A stretch of 64,000 nucleotides of DNA from positions 4,154,001-4,218,000 of the forward strand of contig OZ005608.1 in NCBI GenBank assembly GCA_963930655.1. The letters run 5' to 3'. The translations under genes and the position numbers were made by a program. Shown here in pieces: positions 1 to 12,803 of this stretch. The number at the start of each line of letters is the position of its first letter. The stretch's first letter is position 1. The notes below the pieces were generated by a model. It saw only the letters and a list, made by a program, of their open reading frames with translations, ran no database searches and was not told where the DNA came from. The stretch is from Myrica gale (taxonomy: Eukaryota; Streptophyta; Magnoliopsida; Fagales; Myricaceae).

Positions 1-683
1 CCTTGCTGTACGGACACTCCGGGAAGACCTCCCTTTGGTATTCACCAAGGATCTCAATTACGACATCTACAGGTAATCTTTCGCTTCTGGGTATTTTACA
101 TCCTGAGGTTTTCTCACCTGGGTTTGTTCTATTATCTTGGATTGCTGTCTGGTTTCTGAGAAAGTTTGAATTTTTGCCAAATTTGATTGTTTTTAGGGAT
201 GATATTACATTTTTAGACCCGTTGAACACATTTACCGGTATTGAAAAGTACAAATTGATCTTCTGGGCATTGAGGTTTCATGGTAAAATGCTGTTCCGCG
301 AGATTTCACTTGACGTATATCGGATTTGGCAACCTTCAGAGAATGTGATTTTGATTAGGTGGAACTTGAGGGGTGTCCCTCGGGTTCCATGGGAGACCAA
401 AGGGCAGTTTCAGGGCACGTCAAGGTACAAATTGGACCGAAATGGCAAAATTTACGAACACAAAGTTGACAATTTAGCGTTTAATTTCCCTCAGCGTCTC
501 AAACCGGCTGTTTCAGTGTTGGATTTGGTGGGCGCTTGCCCGGCGAGTCCCAATCCAACATTTTTGTTAGGCCCGGTGGATGTGTATTCGTCATCGTGGG
601 TGGAGTTTTATCGGGCAGTAAGGGAGACATTGGATCGAGAAGAGTACTTGCTTTCACAAGATGGTTTGATTACTTGTTCATAG
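1..683 (+). CDS. DUF2358 family protein, 3' part
   Basis: The gene is cut by the left window edge. Two exons are visible. The first ends at 72 (reading ...REDLPLVFTKDLNYDIY before a gtaatc donor) and the second runs 197-683, after a ttttag acceptor, to a TAG stop. The split codon AG|G restores Arg, so the reading continues IYRDDITFLDPLNTFTG. The block with WALRFHGKMLF, WNLRGVPRVPW and GTSRYKLDRNGKIYEHKVD is the conserved core of DUF2358, a plant and cyanobacterial family that is often plastid-targeted and has no established biochemical role. The first exon lies in a different frame from the long open stretch covering 3-196, which is mostly intron. No catalytic motif is visible. Family assignment is from remembered conserved residues. 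Confidence 0.85.
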   Translation, partial: LLYGHSGKTSLWYSPRISITTSTGNLSLLGILHPEVFSPGFVLLSWIAVWFLRKFEFLPNLIVFRDDITFLDPLNTFTGIEKYKLIFWALRFHGKMLFREISLDVYRIWQPSENVILIRWNLRGVPRVPWETKGQFQGTSRYKLDRNGKIYEHKVDNLAFNFPQRLKPAVSVLDLVGACPASPNPTFLLGPVDVYSSSWVEFYRAVRETLDREEYLLSQDGLITCS

Positions 684-1713
684 TTAGTGACCTACGCCAT
701 ACAAAATATACAACTCGGAATTCAACATATATATATATATGTATGTACTAGTATTTAGTTCCTCACATTTTGTACGATATATTATATTGGTCAATAGCAA
801 ATAATGGTTTTTGTTGAAGGACGAGGATGATTGTGTCGGAGAGATCAATGTACTTGTTTTGGTGGAGGAAGAGAAGCTTGTTCATAGATGATGAGCTAAT
901 ACAGGTCGGATATGTATGTATAGAAAACATGTAGCTTTTGTCTTCAGTGGATCGAGTTCTACATTTACTGTCTCTAATTGTAGCTGTATGATTTCACTTT
1001 CCTTGAAACTTTGCACCATTTATTGCTTCGGGCAGGCGGGGGTTGCTGCTGATATGAACTTGTTGGCCTCATTTAACCCTATGGTTTGTATGCCTCGAAA
1101 CTTTTCACCCTCATGGAACCTCGAGAGTAGTACTAGATCTTAGTTAGAACAGAATGAATGGAATTTTTTTAAGCTGGCTTTAGAATAGGCCTATCAGTGC
1201 TGGGAGAAGGAACTGAAGTAGATTCTATGGATTAGAAATGGTCAAAATACCAGAGCACAACAGATGAAGTTACCAGTATCTTGATATGTGAACAGAGAAA
1301 TCACACTCCATACCAATTTTTTTTTTTATAAGTACACACTCCATACCAATTTTACAATCACCAGGAAGAAAAAAAATAGAAATGGCAATCACACTGCATG
1401 AGCTACAGCAGCTGGCAAATCGAGGCGCTTCCAAGAAATAATTTGGAGATTGTCCGAGATTAACAACCAGCAGTGTGGTTCCAAAATTTTCAAAAAATCA
1501 CAAGTGTGTTAGAACCCCAAACTTGCTTGAGTACGTATTTCCTGCAAGACTTGGATCGCAAAAGAGGGTTTTTTTTAGATGTGCAGAAGTAAGAAACACA
1601 ATGTATAATGCGAAAGATAGAGATAGAACTTAAAATCTCACCTGCACACTTTCCGGTATGGTTAGATCATCGAATCTATTTACAGAGAGCCTATCCTACC
1701 CATACAAGTCAAA
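684..1713. other. Intergenic: convergent 3' flanks
   Basis: This is the space between the DUF2358 stop and the convergent cyclin stop. It probably holds both 3' UTRs, a short AT microsatellite at about 729-742, and no credible coding exon. The open stretches here are short and match nothing I recognise. Confidence 0.5.
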
Positions 1714-4700
1714 TCAAAGTGGAATTTTATCTAATGTCGTTAATGCTGCAACACCACTGAGATCAGGCTTCATGTACTTCTCGTATGTGACTTTCAACTG
1801 TCCTGTTCCAGCAGCTTTATGGAATCTTAAGATCATCTCCGCACAATCCCTGCAGTGAGCAAATTTGAATTGTTTTACGTACTCAGGGAAGTTAAAAGTG
1901 AAGGCACTGAATTTTGAAAAGTACCTGATTTGAGATTCTTCATAGCGTGCGTGTTTGCAAAGCAGGGGTGTCCAAGCTGGAATCATGTGCAAGGTGCACC
2001 TTGCAACATAGATAGCTGATGCACAAAGCAATGAGGGCTTGAACTTCAAAGCTTCATATTCAATCAAGCAGAGCTCAATGAGGTAAAATCCCAGATGTTC
2101 AAGCTGGTAGAGCGATTGCAACAAGGAAATAGAAGCAAATCAGGTTAGGATTAGAATGTTATCTGATCCAGATTGGAAAAACAGCCTGGCATGGGCTATT
2201 TCAAGCTACTACATACCTTTGTATCTGACTGAGCAGCCTTGAGAAATCTCAACATAAACACATAAGGAGTAGGTACATTAAGACGAAACTTCAATTGCTT
2301 AAGGATAAGCCTTTCCTGAAGGGTGAAGTGAAAGTATATCATTAGCATCATGCGGATGCAACTAAAATTACAGGTAAATACTGACACGTTATCCAGACCA
2401 AAGATCTGTACAGAATAAAACCAGAAGTCAACTTGCTTTAGACAATTCATTGGACATATTGACACATTAACCGTAAGCTCGATCTCCACTGCACAGAGCT
2501 CTTTAAACAGAAAAAGTTATTCCAGCAGATTAAGAGGCAAAAGGCAAGTTATTTTTCCATATAAAATCCACAAGGTCTAGTTAGCACTCATTTGGTGTTC
2601 CCAAATCTTAACAGAGTCGGCTTGAATCTGCTTCTTTGCAGGTTCCTATGCAGAAGAAGGTTAAAAGCTTAATACATCTTGCAGCACCAATTAGTGCAAA
2701 GCAAGCTCATCTAGAACACATTTTCTACATATAGGTCATTCATATCAGCCACATACACATTTTTGTGGAATTGGGTTTGTGTCTTATATTTTATTTCTCT
2801 CTCTCCACCTAATATCTTAAACTTTCGGGTTGGATACTGTAGCATGATTTCAAAGTTTGATTCTTATTTTTTTATAGCAACACGTGTTCCAACCCAACAA
2901 CCCAGGAGCAATCTACAGAAAAGAGAAAAAAAAACCCCCCTAAAACATTGTTTTTTTAAGTCCTTTAAACAATGCTTAAAAGTGGAGACAAGCCTACCAT
3001 GCCGAGCATTTGTTCTCTTGTGTATGATTCAGCTGAGATACTAATTAAATCCTTGATCTGTATCATTATGGAGCATAAAAATCTGATCAGCATGTAATAT
3101 ATGATATTGAAACAAATTTGACTAGAAAGCATGGGACTCGAATCGATCAATTTACCCTAGGATGCCAAAAGTCTTCGTACTTAGAAGCCAGCAAGAGCGC
3201 AGTAAGACCAACCAATTGCATATCATTCTTCTTTATTGTAGCTTGTGAGAGATATCTGTCTAACAATGTCACCATCAGGTATAAAGTTTCTTGCATTAAA
3301 TCAAATTTGAAGTGTACCTGTAACGCGTTACAAAGGATCCAGAAAAAATTAACAGGATAAACACAATGCATTGATAACCAATGTGGAAAAACCAACAGAG
3401 AAAGCAAGAATGAAAAAGATGTCGGAATGCAGTCGAAGAATAAGTATATACCTCAATTATTCAGTTAATCAGTATGCCCCGCATATGAGCTGTTACTTCT
3501 GTCTGGACTGACATGTAATTTTCTATGGAAGGATTATATGCCTGCAGGCAAGAGCCACTTGATTGTAGGGAATAAGTAATGCTGGAAAACCAAAAATCAG
3601 ATACTAAGATAGAGCTAATGATTTAAGGGCCTATATCTTAATCTTGACAGAAAATCCAACTTAACAATCATTAATTAAACATGATCAGAGCGAATATTAT
3701 GATGTCACTCGAACATGTCCCTCCAAGTAAAGGCAAACAATTACATGAAAGATACAAAGCTTCTCATGATGAGCTCTACTAAATGACACGTGGCAAATAA
3801 TATCAGTCATTCAAACATTTCCTACCAGGCACTATTTGTTTTCTATATCACTTAGCTATAAATGTCGAAAAGCTCAACCAGCTAATCTCTTGTCCTGCCA
3901 CGTGTCTCATTCTCAGAAACAGGTGTAAAGAGCTTACACTGGGAGAATATGCTGTATATACACAAATTATGAATTCTAAGACTACGAAGAAATTGCAGCC
4001 GATACCCACAACATTATGCACTCAGAGGGGTATATATCATATTCATACGTTTATTGGGCCCTTTAATTTCATTCCCCTCTACTTCTCAGTACTAAGGCAA
4101 CTTCACCAGAGAACTTGAGGAATATAAGGTAAAATCGTTTATCCCAACCAGAGCAAAAGATAAAAAAGGAAAAAAAAAATGTAGTAAAGAGAGAACAGTA
4201 TACATCACCTCTGTAACCCAATAATATTGACAGATCTCATCAATGTATTCAGCAACTCAGTTCATTGCGATTGTCATCAATACTCGGCAGCATTTCTAGC
4301 TTCACAATTTCACCACATTTCTCTATTAACTGCAAGATAATAAATTGTGATAGAGATTCACAAATATATCTACGTTACTATGAATATAGTACTCCTCAAC
4401 CTTTGATCTTGCGATTAAGGAAGATGTATAGGATATCCACCGATCTGATTTTCTCCGGGAACCAATATCTGATACAGTGTCTGGATTGACATCAGCATCA
4501 GATGGAAACTGTCCTGCAATGGCCTCATATAGAACTGGTAATGCAGTAATATCTGGAAGAGAAGATGTCACTGGCTCCACTCTGTTCTTCAATGAGATTG
4601 CAGCAACAGATGTCCGTTTGTTAACATGTGATGCGGTATTTGAGTTTGAATTCCTCTGAGCATGTGTAGCCTGGAGGGTGGTCTTCATAAGTGGCTATAT

Positions 4701-7700
4701 CATTAGTGACATTAAAAGGTATTCACATTGCCAAAACTCATTAAAACCCATTGACACAGAGTAGAAGTATACTGATTGCAATTTGACACAATTTAGAAAC
4801 AAATAATGCTTCTCTAGTAAACTGACTATATGAAAGTAACAAAATGTTGTAGCCATTGGAAAGGTTGTGAGCAATCCAGCGACTAACTAGTCAAAATGTG
4901 CATGAACAAACTGAGACCTGTGACACGCATTAACTGTTTTAATATGTCCCTGTGCCTTTCAACAAAAAATTGAAACCATTAAAAGCTAGGCTTGTTTGCA
5001 TGCTAAAATTATGGCCCAAAAAAATAACTATAAAATAATCTCTCTCTCCCCCTTCAAATCATCTCTTTCCATTATGATATACATAAAAAATTTATTCAAA
5101 TCATCTCTCTCTTCACTTTTTCACCAACTTCAATAAACCTAAATTTTGGCCACCCGAAAATTTTGGTTCACAAACACCACCTAATAAATTGCTTGATTTT
5201 CCCCATGGCCTCAACTACCCAGATGTCTTGCAAGCCAGAGAATCTTACGATTGGCAGATGTGATAAACTACCTTGATAAATAACCAGAAGCCTAAACCTA
5301 ACCTTCAAGTTTGAGCACAAGCATCAAGCAAATGAGAGCTTAAGTGTCAACCATGAAACCGTAAATGTATCTGGCAGCCAGGGTAACCCCTACTCGGCAA
5401 GTGCAATGGGGTATACCCCAAACAGATTAATAGAATATACTTAGAACAGTTCTTTCAAAAATTTAATCTATCGGATCGATGAATCATAAGACACGACAAT
5501 TCAAGGTTCTGGCAGTTCTTTATGCACTAATCATTCTTGACATCTATATCTTAAGGTTTTTCTATTCACGATGCTAACTAACTCTAAGCATGGTCTTTTT
5601 GTTTGCCATGAGTCGCAGTTCAATTTTGGAAAGACTATAGCTATATAGCCTACACCCACAAATATCATATAACTCAATCCAAGCCAATTTCACAGATTAA
5701 TTGGGTACCTCTAATATTATGCAAATGAATTATTTAGTTAAAGGATTTGAAACCTCAACACCATATTGTTTATCCTGACCACTTTTGCCACACAATAAGA
5801 TGTCCAAAATTAGCTCATTGCATTCTAGAGTAATAATGTGGTAAAAAAAACAAAGGTAACTAACCATAACTTAGTGTTGAACTAAGCAAAGAAAAAATAT
5901 TTTGAACCAAATGGATTACTAGTACAGTTATGATTGCTATAAAACCTAACCATCACAACGACATAGAGCATCAATAGCATACAAAGAAAGTACATACAGT
6001 ACACAACGAACTACATACCCTGATAGATTTTCTTGGCAATGCACGAGACTCTATATTAGTTTGACCCCTGGAATCATGCATGGAAGCTTAACATCAATAA
6101 ATATAAATCTCAGCCATCTAACCATTCCTAATATCAATGAAAAGGAAAAGTTAATGTAACCGTTCAACCAAGCAATACTGAACGAATTGATTTTGATTTC
6201 AGCAACAGTACAAAAACGAGACTAAGTATCAACTTTCTTTGCCCCTCTTTCCAAAATTAAAAGGAATAAGAAAATACAATCCAAAATTGAAAACAGCGTG
6301 ATATCCCCTTTGGTTTGATAGTTTGAAAAACTCTCAAACTGCTTAAAGTCATCTGAGGTACCAACTAGCAATGAAAAAAATTGAGGCCAACCACCTGGCC
6401 ATAAAATACACTTCCATACCACGTGCAGTCTTAGAGACTGGAAACAGAAGAGCAACACAGCATACCACCATATCATTTACGTCAGAATAGGAATTAGAGG
6501 GGCTTACATTCTTATGAATGCATCACTTGCTCGACTCCTCCAAAGATGGCTTCTAGCATTGCTTATCAGGGGTGCTACTTTGTTGCCAGTTTTACCAACT
6601 GAACCCAGCAATAAAATCATCAAAGACCGAGAAACAAAACCAATGTATGTTCATTTTAGTATAAAGTGTAAAATAGATCTGGGACAACAATGAAAAATTG
6701 TGTTTGTGCTTCGTTTATGAGAGTGTGAATACAATGTATATTATATAATATATTGAACCATTTCTCCAACTTGATATCTGTAACACTACATTACAACTAT
6801 GTGAATGAAGTGAAAACACATCTGGATCAGTATAACTCTTTGATATTGCACGTGGGAAGAACTAACCAGTGACCATAGATTACCTAGATACCCAATTCTT
6901 TCTTTGCCCTTGTCAAAATTTTCAGCACTTCTCTGCAAAAAAATACAAATAAAAATATAAAAACAACTCATCAGAAAATGTAGCCAAAGAACCCGCAATC
7001 AAGCTCTCCACCTAAAATGAAGGAAAAAATTACCATGATTATGAGAACCTTTGGAATACTTGAATCTGCTTGTTTCACCCCTTGTAGCACAGGTAAAGAC
7101 TTCCTTCAAGCAGGTTGGCATAAGGTAAAAAATGCATTAACAGCACATACTTCGTTTATTCAAGTTGAATAAACCATTAAATATATTGGTGATTCACATA
7201 CCTATTTGACAAAAGAGAATTTGTTGCTGTTCTCCTGAAAAATAAAATAAACTATTATGCAGAGGATGTCTAGAAACTCAAGCTCTACAAGATATGAGCC
7301 ACATGAGAGTTTCAAAAAATATTATCAGTATCAAAAGAATTCTAGCTCCATATCAGATTAAATTGCTCTCATACCTGCCATTTGTAACGACAGTCGTGTC
7401 TTTGACCCATGGTCTTGTCCCTGGAACCATCTGAAAAGGAATTGAAATCTTCAAACCATGGTACTTGGCTTTGGAGTAACCACCTACTCTAATACTGAAT
7501 CTTTGGAGTAACATTTACAAAACATATGAAGAACAGAAAATCACCTTGCTTAGAAGTATGCACATCACCACAACCTTGGCTTTTGCTTTCCTGCACTTTT
7601 CCCTATATCAGAGAAATATATTTACAGCATTTCTAGCAGTCCAAAACTAATAAAAGACAACAAGGGATATTCAAGTTTCATAGCCTTGACAACAAAATTT

Positions 7701-9540
7701 ATACTACGATTGAATAATACTGGAATAAAAATGAAAAAAAAATCCTTGGAAACTCCAATCTATTATGCTCGAATTAGCCCTACAACAACAGAAAAACAAC
7801 TGATTTTGCCCAAGCTATCTTGTTGATTTGAAGACCTTGCCCGTCATTACATATACAAACAATACACCATCCACTTTTTGTACTTTCTCCTTTCCAAATA
7901 TGATATACGTTTCTTTCTTGCAGAATATCATTCCTACCCTTCTGTTTCAAATTCATGAAGTGTATCAATTAAAACTTTTGGCCCATTAGGCAAGTGAGCT
8001 ACAAATAAAAACAGCAGAAGCAGAAGATTGATGCAATGGTACCCAAAAGAAAGCAAACAAGCAGCAATAAATTAGTTAAATCAGTCTTGGTATCTATACC
8101 ATAACGGATTTCCTTGAAGAGAGGTTCACAATTTTTCCTGCTGGACCCAATGAAACCCTAAAGAGAAACATAGCAGATGTTATTTAAGAGATAAACAAAA
8201 TATGGAAGACAATATAGAAGATTCATATCTGCCCCCTGAAAATAAAAAAAACGAGATAAATCAACTACTTCAATGTGAATTTAAATGACTAATTCAATTT
8301 TTCAAAACCAAAAAACTGTCAAGAGTGAAAAAAAACAATTGAATGATAAATATTGGTGCTACCCTCATACTTTTCTATTGCAGATTCGGTTTTCAACAGA
8401 AATTAATTGAAGTTCTTGTTTATGTGAGATGCAAAAAGATAGCGAGATACAACAAAGGTTTCTTGTGGAAGGAGATTGGGATTGCAGGCATCCGTAATAA
8501 AGCTAACAAACACGTATATTAGCATTATGGTTTGCCAGCAGCTACATCAACAACGAAAGAGAGCAACAGATGTTGTTTTGGAAAACTTGTCCAAACTAAT
8601 ATTCAAACAGAATGCATAAACTGCAGAAACCATGAAATGAAAACACACACAAAAAACAGTAATGTTTTCTCTGTTCTGTATCCCAGCTTCATACCCAAAA
8701 ATGAAAGGGTATATAAATCCTGAAGCTAGAAACGCGTCACTTTGGCAACCATGAAGAGGAAAACAAATGATAGTGACCCTGATACCCATGGTTAGGAATC
8801 CATACCGTGGCAAAGCTGTGGTTCTCTCACTTTAATCTTTCCTGAAATGCAAGAGAATGTAGCTTTAGAAATACTAGTTCCAGGGGAGAAAAAGCTCAAA
8901 AATAATAACATTGCTCTGTTCGTTTTTCTCTGTCAGTAAAATGATAAGTATCAGAAATTATTTCAGGGGGTAGGAGATCGCAATGTGTACTCAGGACTTA
9001 TATGGTTAAAAGGATTCTATTCACTAAAAGAAAAAATTTTAAAAGGGAAACTCCCACCACCCCTACCCCTGCGCCCCCATGCCCCAGAGAAAGAGGAGAA
9101 AGGTAGATAATAACGAATTATCAAATGACAAGATACTAACAACAGCTTGGGTCCATGTTGCACTACACTCCTTGAAGAGTTGTCCTTGATATTGCTGACA
9201 TCAGACAGTGCTTTTCTTCCAACAATTGTACTTGCCGAAAAAGGCCAATCGAGAATAGTTAAAATATTTTTGAAAACATAACTCAACTCTGGTATTACTC
9301 TAGTTAAGCCTTACCAGCACTACTAAGTTTGGCTTTGCCCTTCTCCATGTTATTCAAAGCACCCTTACAAGAAATAAAGAAGTTGAAACTCAATCTCAAA
9401 AATGTTATAGCACTTTACAACTTATCTATGCTTGGCCACCAAAAACGACAAAATTCATCAAGCATTAAGGAAAGCTCTAAAGTACCTGACCAGTGGTCGA
9501 ACTAGCCCCTTTGTTAAGAGTAACAGGTTTCCTTCCACTG
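1714..9540 (-). pseudogene. B3-like mitotic cyclin (CYCB3;1-like), disrupted
   Basis: A minus-strand multi-exon cyclin B. Exons placed with confidence, 3' to 5': 1714-1849, 1925-2103, 2217-2315, 2998-3057, 3156-3317, 3452-3541, 4209-4329 and 4401 to about 4685. Small upstream exons are seen near 6018-6070, 6505-6590, 7380-7435, 8100-8160, 9140-9235, 9311-9365 and 9487-9540; the true 5' end is not resolved. The cyclin N-box includes FDLMQETLYLMVTLLDRYLS and LTALLLASKYEDFWHPR; the C-box includes KPSLLCASAIYVARCTL. The N-terminal exon has RRKSDRWISYTSSLIARSK, typical of plant B3-like cyclins. Cyclin B activates CDK at G2/M. Two lesions are seen: TGA (complement of 3461-3463) replaces the conserved Trp of the NWLIE motif, and exon 4209-4329 changes frame at about 4257, where CTG-A-GTT replaces the expected Leu-Glu-Val codons. 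All other exons join in frame, so the decay is recent or the assembly has two errors. Confidence 0.8.
4985..5192. mobile_element. MITE-like repeat, TGTTTG-ended family
   Basis: An AT-rich block of about 200 bp lies inside a cyclin intron. It begins AGGCTTGTTTG and ends CAAACACCACCTAA. Its interior carries the pyrimidine-rich phrase 'atctctctctt...ctttttcacc' that recurs near 18030, 30309, 37411, 56790, 57240 and 59995. The imperfect terminal inversion and repeated structure suggest a non-autonomous DNA transposon. I could not fix a clean target duplication, so the superfamily is open. Confidence 0.5.
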
Positions 9541-10133
9541 AGAAAACAAAAAGAGTAAAGACATAAAAACAAAGAAAATGAAAGCTCCCCCATTACACTT
9601 ATGTTTGTCACCAAGAAAATAAAATTAGAAAAGGAAGATATATGAAGTTTTATGTTGTTTCCGTTTCTAAAAGTGTCAACCTAACCTCAACCAGGGCAAA
9701 TAATGGTATAAGCCACTTGAGGTTTATCTAGGCACCAATAAGATGAAAAAACTATGGTCCAATACTAAAAGTAAATTTGATACCCCACGATGACACCGAC
9801 AACTACAAATGGATAGAAATGATCATCAAACATTTTTTACCATTGGTCCATAGTTAGCAAAATGAACCACCAAATTGACCTCCAAACAGCTAGATGCAGC
9901 TATGAAAGAAAGATCAAGTAGTTCCCTTCAATGCAATTTTCAGTTTTGGCAACTTTAAGCTTTTTATCCTTGGGATTCATGAATACCTTCTGATTGAGAC
10001 AAGATTTATATTTATTTTTTTTCTAAGTTGAGACAAGATTTATATGGTTTCGAATGTCATGTTATTTCGTTATTATTTCATGAGCTCTGATTAGTTTGTC
10101 AATGGCGGGCATATTTGCAACTTTCTGTCACTC

Positions 10134-10444
10134 TTGATTAAACTTAATGTTGCTAATGGAGCTGAGTCTAGGACTCTATAGGAGTTTCTAGGTGTTGTTG
10201 ATTTATTCTCTTCAAGTCCCGGTTAGTCTTTTATTGTGGTATGTAAATCTTTAGTTAATTAATCAATTTAGGGTCCAAATCTACTGGTTGATTAAACTTA
10301 ATGTTGCTAATTGAGCTGAGTCTAGGACTCTGTAGGAGTTTCTAGGTGTTGTTGATTTATTATTCTCTTCAAGTCCCGGTTAGTCTTTTATTGTGGTATG
10401 TAAATCTTTAGTTAATTAATCGATTTAGGGTCCAAATCTACTAG
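10134..10444. repeat. Tandem duplication, about 154-bp unit
   Basis: Two adjacent copies, 10134-10287 and 10288-10444, start with TTGATTAAACTTAATGTTGC and end at ...TCCAAATCTACT. They differ by a few substitutions and a 3-bp insertion (TTA) in the second copy. No coding content is visible. It lies upstream of the presumed cyclin 5' end, so it could sit in that promoter. Confidence 0.9.
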
Positions 10445-11118
10445 CAGAGGAAAGACAGTCCAACTTATCTGCCTCAATACACATAAGAAACAGTGGCTTC
10501 GATTAAAGAAATAGTGATCGTTTGAAGATTGAGGCAGATTGGCCTGAGTATGTATTTCTTCTTCTTCGCTGGACATTAGTAGTGCCCACCATCAGATACC
10601 TTGCCGCCTGCCCTTTTTAATGCTTGAATTGCATACTCGTATGGGTCACACTTGAATTTAAATATAAAAAACAAAGAGAAAAATATTGCAAATCTAAGAA
10701 TAAAATTCTAATGGTTGTTCTTCTTCTAAATGATGGGGTGTTTGAGCCAAAAAAAAAAAGTTCTCATCCAGATTGTCTGTCAATAGCTTTTCCATCTCAG
10801 AGCAAAGTCCATTTAAACAACCTGTTCTTAAAACTGATGCAAGGGCACAAACGTCTCCACTATGTTCTTGTGCTATTTTTGCTAAAAGTTATTTCCACCG
10901 TCTTCCTAATGCTGCAAATTAGTGCTACCCCTTCGAAACATGATAATGTAATAATTTAGAAATAGCACATAACACAGTATCATGTTTCCCTTAAAAATTT
11001 TGCTACAATAGACAATATAATCATTGAAAGACTTGTAAGCTTGAAGATAGACAAGCTTCAATAGTATATGTGCTATAAAGGGGCAAAAGAAATTTTGGAG
11101 TGTTATACTGGTTTATCA
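10445..11118. other. Intergenic, no gene seen
   Basis: AT-rich sequence with a 111-codon open stretch (10624-10959) whose translation is low-complexity and resembles no family I know. I see no splice-linked neighbours and treat it as non-coding. Confidence 0.4.
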
Positions 11119-11510
11119 GCTAATTAAGTTGACATTGGTCTTACCAGATGCGATTGTAACTGTTGAGAGAGTGTTATTTACAATGAAATTTATTGAGACT
11201 AAATTGTGTAATAAGATAGGAGATGAATGAATGAATGATAGTTGGTGATATACATTGAGAGAAATTTTTGAAACTATTGAGAACAAAGTTATTTTACAAC
11301 GTTTTTAGAATATGCAGTCTTATAGAATTCAATTGTCATCTCTCAGTATCACCAAATAAGTGTATTTCGATATTTTAGTGTTTTAATCTTTAATTTTTGA
11401 TATTTTAACTTTATTTTTTGCATTAAGTAGTAAATTTTCTTTTTGTAATTTTTCCTTAGGAGTTAAACCCCTCCCCCAACGTGGGTAAACAGGCTCGAGC
11501 AAAATGACGC
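11119..11510 (+). mobile_element. hAT transposase 3'-end remnant
   Basis: A translated stretch reads LIKLTLVLPDAIVTVERVLF followed by TMKFIETKLCNKIGDE. This matches the C-terminal dimerisation region of plant hAT transposases of the DUF4371/ZMYM1-like type (usual form LPVATATVERVFSAMKFIKT, then LRNRMGDE). It is interrupted by stops. The following 130 bp (TTTTTGCATTAAGTAG... to AGGAGTTAAACCCC) resemble the 3' non-coding end of the better-preserved hAT element at 60355-61480, so both belong to related families. A neighbouring patch at 11660-11830 (GGGGTCTGGCCTCCAAAATT) looks like further hAT debris. Confidence 0.7.
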
Positions 11511-12398
11511 TATCTTCTCATACTCAGTTTCTGGAGACCGAAGTTGACGTACACGCATCAATGGCTTCAGATAATTAAGACATAGGTAGCTAGGTAGTTC
11601 CTTTTCAACCATTGTTCGGCGAGTACTTCAAGCTTCCTTTCAAGGTTGGATAAATGAACGCGTCATCGGCTCAGGGAGGGGTCTGGCCTCCAAAATTTTG
11701 ATGGATTAAAAATTTTAATTTATATAAATTGATAAAAAGTGAAAAGATAATTTAAATAATTTTTTATATTTATTTTTGGACATATTTAGTCCACCTCGAT
11801 AGTTTCGACATCTTTTAAACATTTTAATATAACTTTAGAGATTAAAGACGCTGTTTTCCAACGTTAATTCGTTGAAGCGGGGTCGTGAGCAGCATAAAGG
11901 ATTTGTTAAGGCCCATAAACAATTAAGTCTTTTTGAATATTCACTTGCCACGTGGATATATTTTTGATTTTGATAAGCGAAATCTCATTAGGGAAAAAAA
12001 TTAGTGGCAAACAAGGGCGACCGTTGGTTGAAATTTTGGCACCTCAAAATGATAAAATAATTTTTTTATTATAATATTTATTTAAATCTTCGTTATCTTC
12101 AATTTTTTTTATAAAATATCTTTACTTTTGCAAAAACACTAATACCCAAAATTTCAACAAACAAACGTCAATAATCAAACAGCTCAAGATTGCGGAGATC
12201 ACAACCCTCTGAAAAAGATCAAAAGGCCACATATACGTACATCTCGATCGAAAAACAACCAACCTAGTGTTTTCAAAGTAAGCAAATGGTACAAGAGGTG
12301 AGATTATTCATTACGTATCTAATAGCGTGAACTTCAAATTAATATAAGCTCAAATCTGATCTCTGACACAAAAATATAGATTAATCCATGACCGAGAA
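11511..12398. other. Intergenic, degraded repeats
   Basis: No gene seen. It is AT-rich with possible hAT debris around 11660-11830. Its right end merges into the promoter of ZIP gene A. Confidence 0.4.
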
Positions 12399-12408
12399 AA
12401 TGTGGACA
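12399..12408. promoter_or_regulatory. Degenerate zinc-deficiency response element (ZIP A)
   Basis: ATGTGGACAT differs at one central base from the palindromic consensus RTGTCGACAY bound by F-group bZIP factors (bZIP19/bZIP23 in Arabidopsis). It lies about 400 bp upstream of the ZIP A start. Function is doubtful. Confidence 0.3.
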
Positions 12409-12803
12409 TGCAAACTCACAGGTATCGTTCGGTGGACAACATAAATGGTTAAAATACGAATATTTCAAGGTTGTCTTTGTTTATTAAGCACAAGTTCTAT
12501 GCTAAATTATATTGGTCAAAGTGTTTGGATGAAGACATAGTTTCTCCATCTGCTTCAATTAGATTAATCAATAAGTCTTCTCTTGCTAGTGATCCATCTC
12601 AGACTAACCTATTTCTCAGAAATATTCACGCCGTTTAACCGTTGACACAACCAGAGCAGTCTATTTCATTTTCGTATAAGAAGGAAACTCAGCGGCCTTT
12701 CTCAGAGTCTCTATTATTTCGAAAGATTTCCACTTCCCAATTCCCTGTTTATCTCTATACATACTCGCTACTAGCTATTAATCTTCAAGTTTGTTCCTTC
12801 AAC

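Noticed and set aside
9487-9592. ATG at 9592 (complement) as the cyclin start
   Set aside because: The frame is open into the GRKPVTLNKG exon, but the first 18 codons are a T-rich stretch ending in CTCAG, which looks like an intron 3' end.
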